Shown here: positions 26,558 to 35,233 of the stretch, piece by piece
How positions within the stretch are numbered: position 1 is the stretch's first letter
Layout of the letters: each line of letters begins with the position of its first letter
Assembly: GCA_041281825.1 (NCBI GenBank)
Contig: CP166298.1
Span: 2,480,001 to 2,544,000, forward strand
Source: Paenibacillus_D tarimensis_A
GTDB lineage: Bacteria > Bacillota > Bacilli > Paenibacillales > Paenibacillaceae
DNA: 64,000 nucleotides
Reading direction: 5' to 3'
Translations under genes and position numbers: made by a program
Notes under the pieces: model-generated
What the model saw: only the letters and a program-made list of their open reading frames with translations
Told to the model about the DNA's origin: nothing
Database searches by the model: none

Positions 26558-27235
26558 ATGTCCATCATTGCACCATCGATTCTGTCTGCGGATTTCGCCA
26601 GGCTGGGCGAGGATATCAAGGATGTGGAACAGGGAGGTGCGGACTGGATTCATGTCGACATCATGGACGGCCACTTCGTGCCGAACCTCACGTTCGGGCC
26701 GCTTGTCGTTGCGGCGGCCAGGCCGTATACGAAGCTTCCGTTCGACGTCCATCTGATGATCGAGCGGCCGGAACTGTATATCGCCGCTTATGCGGAGGCC
26801 GGGGCCGACCGGATTACGGTGCATGCGGAGGCTTGCGTTCATCTGCACCGCGTCGTCAATATGATCCGGGAGCTCGGGCTGCCTGCCGGGGTGGCGTTAA
26901 ATCCCGCTACTCCGCTTGCGGCCGTTGAACATGTGCTTGACGATATCGATCTGATTCTTATTATGACGGTTAATCCGGGTTTCGGAGGCCAGAGCTTCAT
27001 TGAAGGCTCGCTCCGGAAAATCAGTCTGCTGAAGCGGCTGCTGGAAGAGCGCGGGCGCGGGGAGATGCTGATTGAAGTCGACGGCGGCATCAACGCCGTT
27101 ACCGCGCCGCTAGTCATGGAAGCGGGAGCGAACGTGCTGGTGGCCGGCAATGCCGTGTTCGGCGAAGCCGACCGCGCGGCCGCTATAACGGCGCTTCGCC
27201 CGGGGGGCGGGCAAGGGACAAGGAGACAGTCATGA
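26558..27235 (+). CDS. rpe: Ribulose-phosphate 3-epimerase
   Basis: 225 residues, TIM barrel. APSILSADFARLG opening, HVDIMDGHFVPN near 35, DVHLMIERPE near 66, MTVNPGFGGQSFIE near 138 and EVDGGIN near 176 are the family motifs. ATG 26558 follows AGCGGAGG. Pentose phosphate pathway. The stop overlaps the next gene by ATGA. Confidence 0.95.
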   Translation: MSIIAPSILSADFARLGEDIKDVEQGGADWIHVDIMDGHFVPNLTFGPLVVAAARPYTKLPFDVHLMIERPELYIAAYAEAGADRITVHAEACVHLHRVVNMIRELGLPAGVALNPATPLAAVEHVLDDIDLILIMTVNPGFGGQSFIEGSLRKISLLKRLLEERGRGEMLIEVDGGINAVTAPLVMEAGANVLVAGNAVFGEADRAAAITALRPGGGQGTRRQS

Positions 27236-27540
27236 ACGAGCTGGAGGAGTTGAATGAGCCGTCGCGCTTCAGGACGGCGATGGGGGTTCTGTTTTACAGT
27301 TTGGCCTGCGGACTATTGCTTAGCATCTTCTCGTTTGTGCCCGGTTTGTTCCGGTATGCGTTTTCGCTTGGAGCGCTGCTGCTGGGCATCCGTTTTTTTC
27401 GAAACTACGAGAAGCTGTCATTGCGGGTGATTTTCATCGTATTGTCCATCGTCTTTTATTTCATCACAGCGGTTATCGTTTCGATCGTACTGTTCATGCA
27501 AGGGATGCCGGTGCAGGACACGGCCCTAGCTCCTTTATAA
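27232..27540 (+). CDS. Small membrane protein of unknown function
   Basis: 102 residues with three predicted membrane helices (about 15-38, 41-56 and 65-90) and a short acidic N-terminus. No family is recognised. It is translationally coupled to rpe (ATGA) and is the last gene before a perfect 18-bp terminator. In B. subtilis thiamine pyrophosphokinase (thiN) occupies this place; this protein is not related to it. Confidence 0.75.
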   Translation: MNELEELNEPSRFRTAMGVLFYSLACGLLLSIFSFVPGLFRYAFSLGALLLGIRFFRNYEKLSLRVIFIVLSIVFYFITAVIVSIVLFMQGMPVQDTALAPL

Positions 27541-27588
27541 AAGATAAGCCTGTATAAGTTTTCTCTCTTATACAGGCTTATCTTTTAT
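27541..27588 (+). terminator. Strong terminator ending the coaBC-to-rpe region
   Basis: Perfect 18-bp arms at 27541-27558 and 27567-27584 followed by TTTT. It directly abuts the stop codon of the membrane protein gene. Confidence 0.9.
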
Positions 27589-27688
27589 CATTTGCGAGTC
27601 GGACGCCTCCAAGGACGGCATCAGCCGTCTCGAATAATGCAAGGGCGGTTTCCGCTCTGGAATAGGACAGCCCGGCCGCGCATAGGAT

Positions 27689-27718
27689 GGTTACATGAGA
27701 AAACTCTTGTAACCTTTT
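27689..27718 (+). terminator. Hairpin with T tract upstream of spoVM
   Basis: GGTTACA-T-GAG (27689-27699) pairs with CTC-T-TGTAACC (27704-27714), followed by TTTT. It lies 65 bases upstream of spoVM; either an attenuator in the spoVM leader or a second terminator for upstream transcripts. A SigE-like -10 sequence GATACAATA lies at 27731-27739. Confidence 0.45.
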
Positions 27719-27779
27719 GGCGTTTGGGTGGATACAATAAAGTGAATTCGACGAAGCGTGGCTGAGGAGGGATGGGAGC

Positions 27780-27860
27780 ATGAAATTTTACACGATCAAG
27801 TTGCCGAAGTTTTTGGGCGGTTTCGTGAAAGCAATCCTAAATACCTTCCAAAAAAACTAG
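27780..27860 (+). CDS. spoVM: Stage V sporulation protein M
   Basis: 26 residues, identical in length to B. subtilis SpoVM and nearly the same through the first 14 residues (MKFYTIKLPKFLGG). It is the amphipathic peptide that recognises positive curvature of the forespore membrane and anchors SpoIVA for coat assembly. Strong site GAGGAGGG ends six bases before the ATG. Too short for automatic ORF calling but unmistakable. Confidence 0.96.
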   Translation: MKFYTIKLPKFLGGFVKAILNTFQKN

Positions 27861-28090
27861 TTCCGAAGCACCTGCTGCCCTAATGATCGTGAACATCATG
27901 CCGACATGCTGCAGAGCGTCCCTTACCGCGGGATTGGATCACCGCTGCATACAAAGGAGGCGTCCGTCTTTTTACGTTTGGGACGGACCGATTTCGCGAT
28001 GATCCGGTCAGCGCGCACCAGCCGCTTTTTCACGAGCTGCAGACGCCGCCTTAAGGATAGAGAAGGGCGGGCCCTGTTTCGGCTTGAAAT

Positions 28091-28124
28091 TAAAAAAGCA
28101 CCTGAACAAGCCAGGTGCTTTTTG
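28091..28124. terminator. Terminator of rpmB, bidirectional shape
   Basis: AAAAAGCACCTG (28093-28104) and CAGGTGCTTTTT (28112-28123) form a 12-bp stem with T tracts on both strands. It ends rpmB (minus) and could stop spoVM transcripts from the other side. Confidence 0.85.
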
Positions 28125-28143
28125 TCTATGGCGCAAACCGCCA

Positions 28144-28332
28144 TTATACGCGGGTCACTTTGCCGGATTTCAACGCACGAGTGCTGACGTATACGCGTTT
28201 CGGTTTACCGTTTACGAGAATGCGAACCTTCTGCACGTTGGCGCCCCAAGTGCGCCGGTTTTTATTGTTCGCATGCGAAACGTGGTTGCCTGTTCCTGGG
28301 CCTTTGCCCGTAATGAAGCATTTGCGAGACAT
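28144..28332 (-). CDS. rpmB: 50S ribosomal protein L28
   Basis: 62 residues. SRKCFITGKGPGTGN opening, HANNKNRRTW near 20 and a C-terminal VYVSTRALKSGKV segment are typical of bacterial L28. Only one cysteine (Cys5) is present, so it is not the zinc-ribbon form. GAAGGAGGTG lies upstream of the ATG at 28332. Encoded opposite to its neighbours, as in B. subtilis. Confidence 0.95.
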   Translation of the reverse strand: MSRKCFITGKGPGTGNHVSHANNKNRRTWGANVQKVRILVNGKPKRVYVSTRALKSGKVTRV

Positions 28333-28719
28333 GAAAATACACCTCCTTCAATACCTACTTCGCAAGCATGAGCTGTACACGTTCTTCCTACAACGCCGGC
28401 TTGGCTTATCCATGCTCTCCACACTGCCAAGCGACAAGACCGCTGCAAATAAACACTAAAATATCATATCACAAAAGGAATGCGAAATCTAGCCTTAACT
28501 TCACTTTCGCGGGTAATCTGTGAGATTCGATGTCCGGCTGCTTCATTGCTTAGGCATGGTGATCAAACGCGGATTATCTGAACAATCCTTTAAATCATGT
28601 CGAAAAAAGAAGGAATCAGGGTAAACATGCAGAAGTTGAAAGCTGCAGGCTTCATTAACATGTTATTTTATAGTACAATGTTGATTAGTCCATACTACAT
28701 AAAAAAAGGAAGTGATCCC
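28333..28719. promoter_or_regulatory. Divergent promoter region rpmB / Asp23-fakA
   Basis: 387 bases without a gene. On the minus strand TAGATT (28486-28491) and an extended -10 TG-A-TATGAT (hexamer at 28463-28468) with a 17-base spacer suit rpmB, leaving a leader of about 125 bases. On the plus strand TACAAT at 28674-28679 may be the -10 of the Asp23 gene, but its -35 is poor. No known ribosomal-protein leader structure is recognised. Confidence 0.45.
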
Positions 28720-29079
28720 GTGCCACTGCAGCAAAACACGGATCTTGGGAAAGTGATCATTAACGACGAAGTCATTTCCATCATTGCCGGGTCTGCGGCG
28801 ATGGAATGTTATGGACTTGTAGGCATGGCGTCCCGGAAACAATTGAAGGACGGCATTGCCGAACTCCTTGGACGGGAGAACCTGTCCCGAGGTGTTGAGG
28901 TTCGCCGGGAAAATGAAATGCTGCATATAGATCTTTACATCATCGTAAGCTACGGGACAAAAATATCGGAAGTGGCGCATAACATTCAGTCTAAGGTCAG
29001 ATACGTGCTGAATGATGTAGTGGGGCTTGAAGTGGACCAGGTCCATATTTTTGTTCAAGGCGTACGCGTATCTCGGTAG
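28720..29079 (+). CDS. Asp23/Gls24 family protein (YloU-like)
   Basis: 119 residues. The Asp23 signature is clear: GSAAMECYGLVGMA near 22, and IDLYIIVSYGTKISEVAHNIQSKV near 70 with VHIFVQGVRV at the end. Starts at GTG 28720 behind AGGAAGTGA; the longer frame from 28597 is not supported. Proteins of this family are tied to cell-envelope stress and membrane association. The gene always precedes fakA in Bacilli, so it may serve fatty-acid or membrane homeostasis. Confidence 0.9.
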   Translation: MPLQQNTDLGKVIINDEVISIIAGSAAMECYGLVGMASRKQLKDGIAELLGRENLSRGVEVRRENEMLHIDLYIIVSYGTKISEVAHNIQSKVRYVLNDVVGLEVDQVHIFVQGVRVSR

Positions 29080-29092
29080 AGGGGGTCTCCTT

Positions 29093-30898
29093 TTGAGTAA
29101 GCGCTTTATAAATGGAACGGATTTAATGAATATGGTCATGGCGGGTGCGGATCACTTAGAGCGTCATGTGGAGCATGTGAACGCGCTTAACGTGTTTCCC
29201 GTACCTGACGGCGACACGGGAACGAATATGAATTTAACGATGAGCGCAGGCAGCCGGGAGCTGCGAAACAAGCCGTCCGAATCGGTCGGCAAAGCTTCGG
29301 AAGTGTTGTCCAAAGGGCTGCTTATGGGCGCCCGGGGAAATTCGGGCGTGATTTTGTCGCAGTTGTTTCGGGGATTTTCCAAGGGCATCGCCGGGATGGA
29401 GCAGGCGAACGCGGTACAATTTGCCGCCGCTCTCCAGCAAGGTGTGGATACGGCTTACAAGGCGGTCGTTAAGCCCGTGGAAGGGACGATTCTGACCGTT
29501 GCCAAAGAAGCGGCCAAGCATGCCGTATTTTTTGCGAGGCGCAATTCGGACCTTATAGAGCTGATGCGTGAAGTGCATGCCAAAGCCTGTGAAGCGCTTG
29601 CCCGGACGCCGGACATGCTGCCCGTATTAAAGCAGGTCGGCGTGGTGGATTCGGGCGGACAAGGGCTTGTATATATATACGAAGGGTTTCTGCATAGCTT
29701 GACATCGTTAGAAGGGCAGCCGCCGGCGGGCATCGTTCAACCGCAGTCTGTCCCGCCCGTCCGGGAAGCCGCCGTTACCGGCGCCAAAGCGGCACAATCG
29801 GCCCAGTCGCGTCTGGCAACCGATGCAATCGAATTTTTGTACGATATGGAGTTTTTCATCAACCGCAAGCATGGTGCGGCTCGGGGGATGCGGTTTGACG
29901 AGGAGGTATTCAGACGGGCGCTTGCGAAGGACGGAGATTCGATTCTCGTTATTGCGGATGAGGACCTCATCAAGGTGCATGTGCATTCCCGCAAGCCCGG
30001 CGACGTGCTCAACCTGGCGCTTCCATACGGGGAACTGACGGAGATTCATATCCTCAATATGCGAGACCAGCACCGGGATTTGCTGCATGACGGCACCGAA
30101 TACGGTGAGAGCGCCGGCGCACCGGCGGATGCAGCATCGGCTCGCGTGACGGACTCCGACCTGGATCTGGCAGCGGCGCTGCCGGAAGTGCTCACCGGGA
30201 CGCCGGCGCAAAGCGTTCCGCCTGCCGACGTGCATGAGCTGGCGCCCTACGGCATCGTCAGCGTTGCGATGGGCGAAGGCATTTCGAATATCTTTCTGGA
30301 CAACAATGCCGATATCGTTCTGTCCGGCGGACAAACGATGAATCCGAGCACGGAGGATTTCGTCCAAGCGATTGTTTCAATGCCGGCCGAGCACATCTTT
30401 TTGCTGCCGAACAACCCGAACATTATACTGGCTGCCCAACAAGCGGCCGAGATCAGCGAGCGGCACGTGACCGTTATTCCGACGAGGACGATCCCGCAAG
30501 GGCTGGCGGCATTGCTCGCGTTCAATGATCAGGAATCGCCGGAGCGCAACGCTCTGCTCATGCAGCAGGCGGCGGAGCAGGTTAAGTCCGGTCAGGTAAC
30601 GTTCGCCGTGCGCGATACGGTTATCGACGATTTAACCATCGCGCAGGGCGATTACATCGGCATTCAAGAGAAGAGGATTGTCGCTTCTTCGGCGGAGCTG
30701 CAGCAGACATGCAGGGAGTTGTTGTCCCGAATGATCGCCCAGGGCGGGGAGCTTGTAACCGTGTTAACCGGTGAAGATGCGCCGGAAGAGGTGACGGCCG
30801 CGCTCTCCGACTGGGTAAGATCGACCTTCCCGGACGTGGAGCTGGAAGTGCACAGAGGCGGACAGCCTTTATATCCTTATTTGTTTGCGGTAGAGTAA
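29093..30898 (+). CDS. fakA: Fatty acid kinase ATP-binding subunit (DhaL/DAK2 protein)
   Basis: 601 residues. The N-terminal DhaL-like ATP-binding domain shows NVFPVPDGDTGTNMNLTM near 38 and GARGNSGVILSQ near 80; a middle domain and a C-terminal DegV-like lobe follow (LPNNPNI near 440). FakA phosphorylates fatty acids presented by FakB (DegV) proteins for phospholipid synthesis. TTG at 29093 is the start by comparison with YloV and the GAGGGGG site. The next gene is a DegV protein, so a FakB-FakA pair is encoded together. Confidence 0.92.
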   Translation: MSKRFINGTDLMNMVMAGADHLERHVEHVNALNVFPVPDGDTGTNMNLTMSAGSRELRNKPSESVGKASEVLSKGLLMGARGNSGVILSQLFRGFSKGIAGMEQANAVQFAAALQQGVDTAYKAVVKPVEGTILTVAKEAAKHAVFFARRNSDLIELMREVHAKACEALARTPDMLPVLKQVGVVDSGGQGLVYIYEGFLHSLTSLEGQPPAGIVQPQSVPPVREAAVTGAKAAQSAQSRLATDAIEFLYDMEFFINRKHGAARGMRFDEEVFRRALAKDGDSILVIADEDLIKVHVHSRKPGDVLNLALPYGELTEIHILNMRDQHRDLLHDGTEYGESAGAPADAASARVTDSDLDLAAALPEVLTGTPAQSVPPADVHELAPYGIVSVAMGEGISNIFLDNNADIVLSGGQTMNPSTEDFVQAIVSMPAEHIFLLPNNPNIILAAQQAAEISERHVTVIPTRTIPQGLAALLAFNDQESPERNALLMQQAAEQVKSGQVTFAVRDTVIDDLTIAQGDYIGIQEKRIVASSAELQQTCRELLSRMIAQGGELVTVLTGEDAPEEVTAALSDWVRSTFPDVELEVHRGGQPLYPYLFAVE

Positions 30899-30923
30899 CA
30901 GGTACGAAAGAGGAGGCGAGAGG

Positions 30924-31781
30924 ATGAGCGCACGGATTAGGATTGTCACGGACAGTACAGCGGATATTCCGCAGGATGTCCGCAGCCGGTTGGATATTGA
31001 AATGGTTCCGCTTAAAGTTCATTTCGGCGACGAAGAGTTTCTTGACGCGGTAAATATTGGGCCGGAAGAGTTTTATACGAAGCTGGAGAGTTCTTCGGTA
31101 CTGCCGACGACATCACAGCCTTCGCCGGCCGATTTTGTGGAAGTGTACCAGCGTATTTTGCAGGAAGAGCCCGGAGCGCAAATCATGTCGTTTCACCTTT
31201 CATCGGCGTTCAGCGGCACTTATCAATCGGCCGTGCTGGCTCATTCGCTGATTGAGGAGGAAGCCGATATTACCGTAGTGGATTCCAAGTCGGCTTCCTA
31301 CGGCTGCGGAATGCTGGCCGTTTCGGCCGCGGAGATGGCGTTAGCCGGTAAGTCCAAGGAAGATATTCTCGCTGAAACGCAGCGGCTTCGCAGCGATATG
31401 CGGCTCTATTTCCTGGTGGATACGCTGGAGTATTTACAGAAAGGCGGCAGAATCGGCAAAGCCGCGGCCTTGTTCGGCTCCATTCTGAACATTAAACCGA
31501 TTCTGACGGTTGATAACGAGGGGCAGGTAGCCCCCGTAGACAAGGTTCGCGGACAGAAGAAGGCGATGAACCGCATTATTGAATTGCTGAAGCGCGATTT
31601 CGGGTCGGAGCCGGTCCGTATCGTTATGGCGTATTCCCATCACCGGCAGCCCGCCGAGGAGCTGTGCGGGCTTGTCCGTGCCAGCTTCGATGTGAAGGAT
31701 GTTCACTTTACGACGCTTGGAGCCGTTATCGGCACGCATACCGGTCCAGGTGCGGCCGCGATCTTTATGTTTAGGGCGTGA
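30924..31781 (+). CDS. DegV family fatty-acid-binding protein (FakB-like)
   Basis: 285 residues. VTDSTADIP near 8, TTSQPSPADF near 64 (Ser and Thr that bind the carboxylate), SAFSGTYQSA near 96, and GKAAALFGSILNIKPIL near 178 are DegV motifs. Binds a fatty acid and presents it to FakA. ATG 30924 follows AAAGAGGAGGCGAGAGG. Directly downstream of fakA and upstream of recG. Confidence 0.92.
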   Translation: MSARIRIVTDSTADIPQDVRSRLDIEMVPLKVHFGDEEFLDAVNIGPEEFYTKLESSSVLPTTSQPSPADFVEVYQRILQEEPGAQIMSFHLSSAFSGTYQSAVLAHSLIEEEADITVVDSKSASYGCGMLAVSAAEMALAGKSKEDILAETQRLRSDMRLYFLVDTLEYLQKGGRIGKAAALFGSILNIKPILTVDNEGQVAPVDKVRGQKKAMNRIIELLKRDFGSEPVRIVMAYSHHRQPAEELCGLVRASFDVKDVHFTTLGAVIGTHTGPGAAAIFMFRA

Positions 31782-31788
31782 GGCAGAT

Positions 31789-33846
31789 ATGAAAGCGCTG
31801 GATTTGAATCATATTTCAGTCAGGCAAATCAAAGGCGTGAGCGCTCCGAAGGAGCAAGAGCTTCACGCCTTTGGCGTTTATACGGCTGCGGATATACTCG
31901 AATATTATCCGTTTCGTTATGAAGATTACCGGATCCGGGAGCTCTCCGAAGTCAAGGATGGAGAGAAGGTGACGGTACAGGGAAAAATAATGAGTCCGCC
32001 GATGCTGCAGCGTTACGGAAGGAGCAAGTCCAGACTTTCCTGCAAGGTGGCTGTAGACCGTCATCTTCTAACCGGCGTCTGGTTCAACCGGACCTTCCTG
32101 CAGGAGCAGCTTGTGCCGGGGCGGGAAATTGTGCTTACGGGCAAGTGGGATCAGCGCCGTCTGCAGCTGACGGTCTCCGAATCCGAGTTTCCGGATAAAG
32201 GGCCGCTCCGCTCGGGAACGCTTCAACCGGTCTATTCCGTCGGCGGCACGATTACGCAGCGCTGGATGCGCAAGACAGTGCAGCAGGCGCTTGTGCAATA
32301 CGGCGATCTGATTCATGAAATATTGCCCCCCCTATTAATCGACATGCACCGTCTTATGCCGAGAAAGGAAGCGATTCGCCGAATTCATCATCCGGAGGAT
32401 ACGAAGGAAGGGCAGGATGCCCGGCGGAGAATGGTGTATGAGGAGCTGTTTCTGTTTCAGCTTAAGCTGCATGCTTTCCGGACGGTGACGCGGAACCGGA
32501 TGGACGGGGTCGAGCACCGCGTGGATAATGAAGCGATTCTGACCTTTGTGAAGGGGCTGCCGTTTGAATTGACGGCGTCGCAGAAGAAGGTGACGAATGA
32601 AATTTTACACGACATGAAGCAGCCGTACTGCATGAACCGGCTGCTTCAGGGGGATGTCGGATCGGGAAAGACGGTCGTTGCCGCGATAGCGCTGTATGCG
32701 GCTGTCAAAGCGGGCCATCAGGGAGCGTTAATGGTGCCGACCGAAATATTGGCGGAGCAGCATTCCCGGTCGCTGCAGCAGCTGTTCGACCCTTACGGGC
32801 TCCAGATTGCGCTGCTGACCGGTCACACTTCCGAGCGGAAACGCCGGGATCTGCTTGCGGGGCTTCAGATGGGCATCATCGATATCGTGGTCGGTACGCA
32901 TGCGCTTATTCAGGAAGATGTGCTGTTCCGCAGTCTAGGGCTCGTTGTGACCGATGAGCAGCACCGATTCGGGGTCAATCAGCGCAGCATTCTCAGGCGC
33001 AAGGGGATGAATCCGGATGTGCTGACGATGACGGCGACGCCGATTCCGCGAACGCTTGCGATTACCGCTTTCGGCGATATGGATGTGTCCACGCTGCGGG
33101 AGCGGCCGAAGGGGCGTAAACCGATCAAGACGTATTGGGTGAAGCACGACATGATGGAGCGGGTGCTCGGCTTTATCCGGCGGGAGGCGCAGGCCGGCCG
33201 TCAGACCTATATCATTTGTCCGCTCATTGAGGAATCGGACAAGCTTGACGTTCAGAACGCCATCGATCTGCACATTCAAATGCAGCAGGCTTTTCCGGAT
33301 CTGCGTGTCGGACTGCTGCACGGAAGAATGCCGGCGGCGGACAAGGAGCAGGTGATGCGGGAATTCGGCGGGGGCGGCGTTCATATGCTCGTCTCGACGA
33401 CCGTTATTGAGGTCGGGGTCGACGTGCCGAATGCGACGCTGATGATCATTATGGATGCCGAGCGTTTCGGATTGTCCCAGCTTCATCAGCTCAGGGGAAG
33501 GGTGGGAAGAGGCGAACATCAGTCGTACTGCGTATTGATAGCCGACCCGAAGTCGGAAACCGGACAGGAACGAATGAAGGTGATGACAGAAACGGACGAC
33601 GGCTTCGAGGTGGCGCGCCGCGACCTTGACCTCCGCGGCCCCGGCGATTTCTTCGGCACGAAGCAAAGCGGGCTGCCGGATTTTCGCCTCGCGGACATGG
33701 TCAGCGACTTTGCCGTACTCGAAACCGCGCGCGACGATGCGGCCGAACTGGTGGCGGGGCCGGAGTTTTGGGAGTCGCCGGACTATGCCCCGCTGCGCGA
33801 ACGGCTGCAGAGAGAGCAGATTTTTCAGGGAGACTTGCTGGACTAG
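31789..33846 (+). CDS. recG: ATP-dependent DNA helicase RecG
   Basis: 685 residues. Wedge/OB domain at the N-terminus (VQGKIMSPPMLQRYG near 62), then helicase domains with LLQGDVGSGKTVVA near 283, DEQHRFGVNQR near 387, TMTATPIPRTLA near 410 and a TRG-like QLHQLRGRVGRG near 564. Processes stalled forks and Holliday junctions. Start 31789, seven bases after the degV stop. Confidence 0.95.
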   Translation: MKALDLNHISVRQIKGVSAPKEQELHAFGVYTAADILEYYPFRYEDYRIRELSEVKDGEKVTVQGKIMSPPMLQRYGRSKSRLSCKVAVDRHLLTGVWFNRTFLQEQLVPGREIVLTGKWDQRRLQLTVSESEFPDKGPLRSGTLQPVYSVGGTITQRWMRKTVQQALVQYGDLIHEILPPLLIDMHRLMPRKEAIRRIHHPEDTKEGQDARRRMVYEELFLFQLKLHAFRTVTRNRMDGVEHRVDNEAILTFVKGLPFELTASQKKVTNEILHDMKQPYCMNRLLQGDVGSGKTVVAAIALYAAVKAGHQGALMVPTEILAEQHSRSLQQLFDPYGLQIALLTGHTSERKRRDLLAGLQMGIIDIVVGTHALIQEDVLFRSLGLVVTDEQHRFGVNQRSILRRKGMNPDVLTMTATPIPRTLAITAFGDMDVSTLRERPKGRKPIKTYWVKHDMMERVLGFIRREAQAGRQTYIICPLIEESDKLDVQNAIDLHIQMQQAFPDLRVGLLHGRMPAADKEQVMREFGGGGVHMLVSTTVIEVGVDVPNATLMIIMDAERFGLSQLHQLRGRVGRGEHQSYCVLIADPKSETGQERMKVMTETDDGFEVARRDLDLRGPGDFFGTKQSGLPDFRLADMVSDFAVLETARDDAAELVAGPEFWESPDYAPLRERLQREQIFQGDLLD

Positions 33847-33867
33847 TCAATTTCGCCTCTTTTTCGG

Positions 33868-33876
33868 CATATAGTA
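33868..33876 (+). promoter_or_regulatory. SigK-like -10 element before spoVIF
   Basis: CATATAGTA fits the SigK -10 consensus CATANNNTA exactly and lies 40 bases before the spoVIF start. The matching -35 is weak, so this is tentative; known spoVIF genes are mother-cell expressed. Confidence 0.35.
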
Positions 33877-33915
33877 AAGGGATTGCCCTTACAGGCTAGA
33901 TGGAGGTGTCCTGGA

Positions 33916-34203
33916 ATGAGCTACCAGAAGTACGGAATTCAACCTGAACTCGTCGAGCGCGTGAAGAAGAAAATGAAGTATCCGGCCACCAAAGAGAAGA
34001 TTAAACAGCTGCTGTCCGGCGTGACCAAATACGATCTGCAGGACCGCACGAAGGTGAGACGGCTCGTCCGCACTGCCGCCCGGATCCTGCAGGAATCGCT
34101 CACGGAGACGCAGGAGGATCGGATCGTCGCTTTTGTGCTTGCGCAGAAGATCGATCCGAGCAATACGTTCCATCTCATCAAACTATGGGGGATGTTCCGC
34201 TGA
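33916..34203 (+). CDS. spoVIF: Stage VI sporulation protein F
   Basis: 95 residues, small helical basic protein. The FHLIKLWGMFR end and the KIDPSNT segment match the SpoVIF family, which helps assemble SafA-dependent spore coat. ATG 33916 follows GGAGGTG. A short GGCTATTTTTTT run after the stop may aid termination. Sporulation role is inferred from the family. Confidence 0.82.
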   Translation: MSYQKYGIQPELVERVKKKMKYPATKEKIKQLLSGVTKYDLQDRTKVRRLVRTAARILQESLTETQEDRIVAFVLAQKIDPSNTFHLIKLWGMFR

Positions 34204-34242
34204 CCTTGAAGGTTGGCTATTTTTTTGTGCCGGAAGCCGCGC

Positions 34243-34926
34243 CTACGTTCCGTCAAGCGGCAGCGGCCGGATGTTATCCGGGTCATCGTGCCTGACATTG
34301 CCTACGGCCGCCGTAACCGGGTAGGCCTCCATTTCATCGGCGGGATAAGGCTCAAGCAGCTGCCGCAGAAGCTGCGCGTCGCGGATGCCGCGATCAAGCC
34401 ACAACCGCTCGTCTTCCGGCTTCAAGATGACGGGCATCCGATCGTGGATCGGGGCCACCAGTTCATTCGGGTTTGTCGTTAAAATGGTGCAGCTGCTTAT
34501 TTTCCGCCCGTCCGGCGCGATCCACGTCTCGTATAATCCGGCCATGCTGAACAAGCTGCGGTGTTTCATGACGATCCGCATCGGCTGCTTGCTCCCGCCG
34601 CTCTTCTTCCATTCATAGAACCCGTCAGCGGGTATGAGGCACCGCTTTCGCATAAACGGCCCCCGGAAGGCCGGCTTTTCCATGACGGTTTCAGCTCTTG
34701 CATTAAGCATGCGGCTGCCGATCCGCTCATCCTCCGCCCACGGCGGGATGAGCCCCCATTTCAACTCGCCGAGCCGGTTCGCCGAGCCGTCATAAATAAT
34801 TGCCATCACCATTTGGCCGGGCGCGACATTGTATTTAGGGCGGTGATACGGGACGGACGTCTCGCCGATCATATATCTGAGCATCATTTCCTCCAAGGAA
34901 ACCGCAATCGTATAACGGCCGCACAT
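34243..34926 (-). CDS. SRAP-domain protein (HMCES/YedK family)
   Basis: 227 residues. MCGRYT at the very start gives the catalytic Cys2, which forms a stable crosslink with abasic sites in single-stranded DNA. NVAPGQ near 38, WGLIPPWA near 60, NARAETV near 78, RCLIPADGFYEWKK near 97 and a HDRMPVIL motif near 167 complete the active site. Start 34926 follows AAAGGAGCGG. Copy 3 of the repeated leader element lies 48-140 bases upstream on the same strand. Confidence 0.93.
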   Translation of the reverse strand: MCGRYTIAVSLEEMMLRYMIGETSVPYHRPKYNVAPGQMVMAIIYDGSANRLGELKWGLIPPWAEDERIGSRMLNARAETVMEKPAFRGPFMRKRCLIPADGFYEWKKSGGSKQPMRIVMKHRSLFSMAGLYETWIAPDGRKISSCTILTTNPNELVAPIHDRMPVILKPEDERLWLDRGIRDAQLLRQLLEPYPADEMEAYPVTAAVGNVRHDDPDNIRPLPLDGT

Positions 34927-34973
34927 CGTCTCTTCCGCTCCTTTGCATTTAGCGTTTTGCCGATCGTATTTCC

Positions 34974-35066
34974 CTTTACATAGGGATCTTTGGGCATGAC
35001 ATAGGGATTTTTGAGCGGAGCTCAAAGTCTCTCCGCTTTAAGTCTCTCCACTTTAAGTCTCTCCGC
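34974..35066 (-). repeat. Repeated leader element, copy 3 (upstream of the SRAP gene)
   Basis: Read on the minus strand: A units at 35066-35051, 35050-35036 and 35035-35021 (core GGAGAGACTTWRAG), a CTCC spacer, then B units at 35015-34995 and 34994-34974 (CTCAAAAATCCCTATG and CCCAAAGATCCCTATG). Same 3A+2B order and same orientation relative to the gene as copies 1 and 2, though 31 kb away. Here about 47 bases separate the element from the start codon. Confidence 0.75.
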
Positions 35067-35233
35067 TATTATACAATGCGAAGCTGCAATTTCCTACCGC
35101 TTCCCGTTAACCCGGAATGAACCGGTTTGTTCATGCGGATACTGATAAGGCAAAAGCCGGATTTCTGAAAGAAGGGCCGGCGGTTAGGGCTCGCGGTCTG
35201 CCACACCGCGATGAAGCATATGCTTACGAAGCT

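Noticed and set aside
27906..28187. Open frames between spoVM and rpmB
   Set aside because: Frames on both strands run through the rpmB terminator and lack ribosome sites; the segment appears non-coding.
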